Assembly (NCBI RefSeq): GCF_005930495.1
Contig: NZ_SJEX01000056.1
Location: 1-34,030, forward strand
Direction: 5' to 3'
Origin: Modestobacter excelsi
Lineage (GTDB): Bacteria > Actinomycetota > Actinomycetes > Mycobacteriales > Geodermatophilaceae
DNA length: 34,030 nucleotides
Shown: in pieces, positions 30,217-34,030 of the stretch
How positions within the stretch are numbered: position 1 is the stretch's first letter
Layout of the letters: the number at the start of each line of letters is the position of its first letter
Notes under the pieces: generated by a model
Database searches by the model: none
The model's input: only the letters and a program-made list of their open reading frames with translations
Told to the model about the DNA's origin: nothing
Position numbers and translations under genes: made by a program

Positions 30217-31416
30217 ATGAGCCGCCTGGCCCAGACCGCGGACCTGACCGACGTGCAGACCGAGATCCTGGCGACGGTCCGCGGCTTCGTGGAGGAGGAG
30301 ATCATCCCCACCGCGCAGGAGCTCGAGCACGGCGACGTCTACCCGACCGAGATCGTCGAGGGCCTGAAGGACATGGGCGTCTTCGGGCTGATGATCCCCG
30401 AGGAGTTCGGCGGGCTGGGGGAGTCGCTGCTGACCTACGCGCTGGTGGTCGAGGAGATCGCCCGCGGCTGGATGAGCGTCTCCGGGGTCATCAACACCCA
30501 CTTCATCGTCGCCCACATGCTGGTGCAGCACGGGACGCCGGAGCAGCGGGAGCGGCTGCTGCCGCGGATGGCCACCGGGGAGGTGCGGGGTGCGTTCTCG
30601 ATGTCCGAACCGGGCCTGGGCTCGGACGTGGCCGGGATCCGCACCAAGGCGTCTCGACGGGACGACGGTTCCTACGTCGTCGACGGCCAGAAGATGTGGC
30701 TCACCAACGGCGGCAGCTCCACGCTGGTCGCGGTCCTGGTCCGCACCGAGGAGGGTGCCGAGAAGGCCCACCGGAACCTGACCACGTTCCTGGTCGAGAA
30801 GCCGGCCGGGTTCGGTGAGGTGCTCCCGGGCCTGACGATCCCGGGGAAGATCGACAAGATGGGCTACAAGGGCGTCGACACCACCGAGCTGGTGTTCGAC
30901 GGCTTCGCCGTCTCCGCCGACGACGTGCTGGGCGGGGTGCCCGGGCGCGGGTTCGCGCAGATGATGGACGGCGTGGAGGTGGGCCGGGTGAACGTGGCCG
31001 CACGCGGCTGCGGCATCGCGCTGCGCGCCTTCGAGCTGGCCATCGACTACGCCCAGCAGCGGGAGACCTTCGGCAGGCCGATCGCCGGCCACCAGGCGAT
31101 CGCGTTCAAGCTCGCGGAGATGGCGACCAAGGTCGAGGCCGCGCACGCGATGATGGTGCGGGCCGCGCGGCTGAAGGACGCCGGCCGGCGCAACGACGTC
31201 GAGGCCGGCATGGCCAAGCTGCTGGCCAGCGAGTTCGCGGTCGAGGTCACGAGTGAGTCGTTCCGGATCCACGGCGGCTACGGCTACTCCACGGAGTACG
31301 AGATCGAGCGGCTGATGCGCGAGGCGCCGTTCCTGCTCATCGGCGAGGGCACCAGCGAGATCCAGAAGACGATCATCAGCCGGGGGCTCCTCCAGGAGTA
31401 CGCGCTGAAGCGGTGA
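30217..31416 (+). CDS. acyl-CoA dehydrogenase
   Basis: This 399-residue flavoenzyme oxidises an acyl-CoA to its 2-enoyl form, passing electrons to electron-transfer flavoprotein. FSMSEPGLGSDVAGIRTKA and KMWLTNGG form the FAD and substrate region of the beta domain. RETFGRPIAGHQAIAFKLAEMAT and IHGGYGYSTEYEIERLMREA are C-terminal helical motifs. The catalytic base is Glu377 in GEGTSEIQK, the position used by short/medium-chain and FadE-type enzymes. ATG at 30217 follows GAGGAG. It overlaps the next gene by 4 nt. The chain length or branch of the substrate cannot be read from sequence. Confidence 0.92.
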   Translation: MSRLAQTADLTDVQTEILATVRGFVEEEIIPTAQELEHGDVYPTEIVEGLKDMGVFGLMIPEEFGGLGESLLTYALVVEEIARGWMSVSGVINTHFIVAHMLVQHGTPEQRERLLPRMATGEVRGAFSMSEPGLGSDVAGIRTKASRRDDGSYVVDGQKMWLTNGGSSTLVAVLVRTEEGAEKAHRNLTTFLVEKPAGFGEVLPGLTIPGKIDKMGYKGVDTTELVFDGFAVSADDVLGGVPGRGFAQMMDGVEVGRVNVAARGCGIALRAFELAIDYAQQRETFGRPIAGHQAIAFKLAEMATKVEAAHAMMVRAARLKDAGRRNDVEAGMAKLLASEFAVEVTSESFRIHGGYGYSTEYEIERLMREAPFLLIGEGTSEIQKTIISRGLLQEYALKR

Positions 31417-31931
31417 GCAGCCGGGGATGGGTCTCGGTGCGGGACGGCGCGGACCGGTGGTCGTTGCTGACGGTCTATGACGACGGGTGGTGCACGGCGC
31501 CGGTCGACGTCCCGACCTCGGCCGACACCCGGCGGCGGCTGCGCGCGTTCCTGGCCTGGACGGCGGCGGTCGGAGGGCTGTTCGCCGCCGCGGTGGGCAT
31601 CGGCTTCCTGCTGCCGGGGGTGACCTGGCTGCCGTGGGTGCTGCTGGCCGCGAGCGTGGCCGCCCTCGCGGTCGCTGCACTCCGTGCGGCCCGGCGGCGG
31701 GCCGCACGCCGGTCGCCGGTGTTCGGCTCGTCCGCCGAGCACGCCGCCGGCGTCGCCGGGACCACCCGGGTCGCCCTGGACGCGGTCCGGGCGGTGGCGG
31801 TGCAGCGCGACGGTGCCGAGGAGGTCGTCACGGTCGCGCTCCGGCGGGGCGAGCCGGTCGTCTACCGCTCGCCGGACCGGACGCTCGGCCGGCTGTTCGA
31901 TCCCTGGTCGCCGGTCCCACCGAGCAGGTGA
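31413..31931 (+). CDS. small membrane protein of unknown function
   Basis: This 172-residue protein is not recognised. It has a polar N-terminal region (about 1-40), two membrane helices (about 46-67 and 70-92) that end in a strongly basic stretch (RAARRRAARR), and a cytoplasmic C-terminal part rich in beta-type residues. GTG at 31413 overlaps the acyl-CoA dehydrogenase stop as GTGA, so it is co-translated, but nothing ties it to fatty-acid chemistry. A strong hairpin follows 7 nt after its stop. Confidence 0.68.
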   Translation: MSSRGWVSVRDGADRWSLLTVYDDGWCTAPVDVPTSADTRRRLRAFLAWTAAVGGLFAAAVGIGFLLPGVTWLPWVLLAASVAALAVAALRAARRRAARRSPVFGSSAEHAAGVAGTTRVALDAVRAVAVQRDGAEEVVTVALRRGEPVVYRSPDRTLGRLFDPWSPVPPSR

Positions 31932-31938
31932 GCGGAGG

Positions 31939-31974
31939 GTCGAGCTCTGCTCCACATCTGGAGCAGAGCTCGAC
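31939..31974. terminator. bidirectional 16-bp-stem hairpin
   Basis: Arms GTCGAGCTCTGCTCCA and TGGAGCAGAGCTCGAC pair perfectly around CATC. It lies between two convergent genes, 7 nt after one stop and 10 nt after the other. Confidence 0.8.
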
Positions 31975-31984
31975 TCCTGGGACC

Positions 31985-33991
31985 TCAGCCGGTGGCGCTG
32001 CTGAGGTCGTACATCGTGACGCCGTCGACGGTCTGGGCGGTGGAGTTCCCCGCCACCCAGGCCGCGACCTCGGCCGACGCGCTGCTCCCGTCGTCACTGC
32101 CCATGCCGAGGCTGCCGCCGATGAACCAGTGGACCTGCCCGCCGGCGACGTACGCCTGGAACTGCGCCAGGGTGGGCGAGGGATCGCTGCCGTTGAAGCC
32201 ACCGAGGGCCATCACCGGGTCACCGGTCGCCAGCTGGTAGCCGGCGGCCGTGTTCGACCCGACCGCGGCGGCCACCCAGGTGTAGGAGTCGGCGTCCTCC
32301 TCGAGGGCCGCGACCACCTCGTCGCTGGGGTCGGCCGCGTCCAGCAGCCCGCCCATGCCGCCCGCGCCGCCGGTGGGCCGGCCGGTGCCGGTGGCGTTGC
32401 CGCCCGTCGGCGCGCCCGTGCCGGCGGGGGGCGTGCCCAGCTGGCCGGGGGCGCCGGCCGGGCCGCCGAAGCCGCCCGTGGGCGGGGTGCCGCCGCCGGG
32501 GCCGCCCCGGCCGCCGCCGAAGCCGGTGCCGCCGCTGACCGTCGGTCCCGCGGAGGGGATCGAGCCGGTGTGGGCCGTCCCCGCGGTCTGCACCGCGTAG
32601 GCGGCCGGCCCACCGAGGGCGGCGAGGACACCGACGGCGAGCACCGCCGCGGTTGCGGCCCGGCCGACCCGGTCGGCGACCAGCAACCCCAGCCCGGCGA
32701 GCAGGCCGGCGCCGAGGACGAGCCAGCGCAGCGCCGGCAGGAAGTCCGCCGACCGGTCGAGCAGCACGAACGACCACACCGCGGTGCCGACCAGGGTCAG
32801 CGCGAGCACGATCCGCGCCTCCACCCGGTCGCGACGCTGCCAGAGCAGCCCGCCGCCGATGCCGACCAGGGCCGCGATCGCCGGTGCCAGCGCCACCGTG
32901 TAGTAGGCGTGGAAGATCCCGGCCATGAAGCTGAAGGTCAGCCCGGTGACCAGCAGCCAGCTGCCCCAGACCAGCAGCGCCGCCCGGCGCAGGTCGGTGC
33001 GTGGGGCGCGGCCCACGGCGACCAGCCCGGCGACGAGCAGCGCCAGCGCAGCCGGCAGCAGCCAGGCGACCTGACCGCCGATCTCGGCGCCGAACAGCCG
33101 GGTGATGCCGGTCGAGCCCCAGGTGCCGCCACCTGCACCGCCGCCCCCGCCGACGCTCCCGGTCTCGTCCCCGGTCAGCCGGCCCAGGCCGTTGTAACCC
33201 CAGATCAGCTCCCACACCGAGTTGGTCTGCGAGCCACCGATGTAGGGCCGCCAGGACGCGGGCACCAGTTCGACGACCGCCACCCACCAGCCGGCCGAGA
33301 CCAGCAACGCGCCGCCCGCGGCGAGCACGTGCAGGACGCGCTTCCCGAGCGTGGTGGGCGCGACGACCAGGTAGACGAGGGCGAAGCCGGGGACGACGAG
33401 CATCGCCTGCAACGTCTTGGTGAGGAACGCGACGCCGATGAGCACGCCGACGCCGATCATCCAGCGCATGCTGGCCCGCTCCAGCGCCCGGACCGTGGCG
33501 TAGGCGGCCAGGCTCATCAGCAGCACCAGCAGCGCGTCGGGGTTGTCGAAGCGGAACATCAGCACCGCGACCGGGGTCAGCGCCATCGCCGCGCCCGCGA
33601 GCAGACCGGCCCCGGCGCCGGCGACGCGGCGCACCGACAGGTACAGCACCCCGACGGTGGCCACGCCCATCAGCGCCTGCGGCACGAGCAGCGACCAGGA
33701 GTTCAACCCGAACAGCCGGACGGCGATCTCGATGACCCACAGCGACGCCGGCGGCTTGTCGACGGTGATCGAGTTCGCGGCGTCGGAGGAGCCGTAGAAG
33801 AAGGCCTCCCAGCTCTGCGACCCCGCCTGCACGGCCGCCGCGTAGAAGGCGTTGGCCCAGCCGGAGGCGGCCAGGTCCCACAGGTACAGCAGCCCGGTGG
33901 CGGCCAGCAGCCCGAGCAGCGACGGGCGCACCCAGCCGGGGTCGTCGTCCCGGCCGCGCACCCACCGGCGCACGCGCACCCACCGGCGCAC
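31985..33991 (-). CDS. GT39-family (ArnT/PMT-like) membrane glycosyltransferase, start possibly outside window
   Basis: This protein of at least 668 residues has an N-terminal set of about 11-12 membrane helices with the early acidic and DKPP motifs of lipid-linked sugar transferases (NAFYAAAVQAGSQSWEAFFYGSSDAANSITVDKPP split over 47-81). FRFDNPDALLVLLMSLAAY and FLTKTLQAMLVVPGF are the other GT39/YkcB-like hallmarks. A Gly-rich linker (about 490-560) leads to an extracytoplasmic C-terminal domain. It likely moves a sugar from a polyprenyl phosphate to an outer acceptor. GTG at 33991 is the first in-window start. The frame stays open to base 34030, so the true start may lie beyond the edge. 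Confidence 0.85.
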   Translation of the reverse strand: MRRWVRVRRWVRGRDDDPGWVRPSLLGLLAATGLLYLWDLAASGWANAFYAAAVQAGSQSWEAFFYGSSDAANSITVDKPPASLWVIEIAVRLFGLNSWSLLVPQALMGVATVGVLYLSVRRVAGAGAGLLAGAAMALTPVAVLMFRFDNPDALLVLLMSLAAYATVRALERASMRWMIGVGVLIGVAFLTKTLQAMLVVPGFALVYLVVAPTTLGKRVLHVLAAGGALLVSAGWWVAVVELVPASWRPYIGGSQTNSVWELIWGYNGLGRLTGDETGSVGGGGGAGGGTWGSTGITRLFGAEIGGQVAWLLPAALALLVAGLVAVGRAPRTDLRRAALLVWGSWLLVTGLTFSFMAGIFHAYYTVALAPAIAALVGIGGGLLWQRRDRVEARIVLALTLVGTAVWSFVLLDRSADFLPALRWLVLGAGLLAGLGLLVADRVGRAATAAVLAVGVLAALGGPAAYAVQTAGTAHTGSIPSAGPTVSGGTGFGGGRGGPGGGTPPTGGFGGPAGAPGQLGTPPAGTGAPTGGNATGTGRPTGGAGGMGGLLDAADPSDEVVAALEEDADSYTWVAAAVGSNTAAGYQLATGDPVMALGGFNGSDPSPTLAQFQAYVAGGQVHWFIGGSLGMGSDDGSSASAEVAAWVAGNSTAQTVDGVTMYDLSSATG

Positions 33992-33994
33992 GCG
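33959..33994 (-). repeat. exact 18-bp tandem duplication in the glycosyltransferase 5' end
   Basis: CACCCACCGGCGCACGCG occurs twice in a row (33959-33976, 33977-33994). It encodes the doubled VRRWVR stretch at the basic N-terminus and offers two equivalent GTG starts, so it complicates start choice. Confidence 0.8.
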
Positions 33995-34030
33995 CGACGT
34001 CCGCGCGGTGGGGGGCGTGGGGTCCGGGGC

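Noticed and set aside
32360..32560. Gly/Pro-coding repeats in the glycosyltransferase C-terminal part
   Set aside because: Irregular in-frame linker sequence (GGxGG, PTGG) common in this family. No fixed repeat unit.

Overview
The window is from a high-GC actinobacterium. GC is well over 70%, genes are packed with 1-11 nt overlaps, GTG starts are common, and several genes appear to be transcribed without a leader. The order of a central block matches a conserved actinobacterial (Mycobacterium-like) neighbourhood: glgA/glgM and glgC divergent, an O-methyltransferase divergent from sigE, then rseA, htrA and tatB, a convergent mrp, and later a DUF1003 gene with a PRC/MgtE_N/CBS gene. A spore photoproduct lyase family gene in this setting suggests Geodermatophilaceae (Blastococcus, Geodermatophilus, Modestobacter). 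That assignment is inference, not a database result.

Layout. 1-2.0 kb: the start of a flavoprotein gene cut by the edge, then an ABC-2 exporter (ATPase and permease). 2.1-4.1 kb: a polysaccharide deacetylase lipoprotein divergent from an App1-type phosphatase. 4.0-7.9 kb: a minus-strand operon of spore photoproduct lyase, a PAS-GAF-PP2C phosphatase and an LLM flavin oxidoreductase. 8.0-9.2 kb: a MarR regulator divergent from a maleylpyruvate-isomerase-fold protein, with a candidate operator between them. 9.3-12.1 kb: a DUF350 membrane protein, a three-gene split nitrile hydratase/thiocyanate hydrolase-like set, and a zinc alcohol dehydrogenase. 12.2-14.3 kb: a Tat-exported multicopper oxidase overlapping a small His-containing membrane protein. 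14.5-17.6 kb: glycogen/maltose-1-phosphate synthesis (glgA, glgC) and a 2H phosphoesterase. 17.6-23.1 kb: methyltransferase, sigE-rseA-htrA-tatB envelope-stress block and mrp. 23.2-24.3 kb: azlCD. 24.4-26.2 kb: DUF1003 and CBS genes. 26.2-28.0 kb: a PhzF-like isomerase and a DMT exporter. 28.1-31.9 kb: a CoA-ester lyase, a DUF4190 protein, a lipoprotein, an acyl-CoA dehydrogenase and a membrane protein. 32.0 kb to the end: a GT39-type membrane glycosyltransferase.

Two non-coding themes stand out. First, five copies of a ~60-bp stem-loop element sit directly after stop codons, and two inverted pairs bracket single genes (the 2H phosphoesterase and tatB). Second, at least eight genes have a TAnnnT hexamer 6-8 nt before their start codon, as expected for leaderless transcripts. 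No gap between genes exceeds 300 bases. I saw no tRNA, rRNA, CRISPR array, insertion sequence or prophage gene. I found no clear new defence or biosynthetic system. The most unusual items are the repeat element, the split nitrile-hydratase set, the splB operon and the apparent CTG start of htrA.
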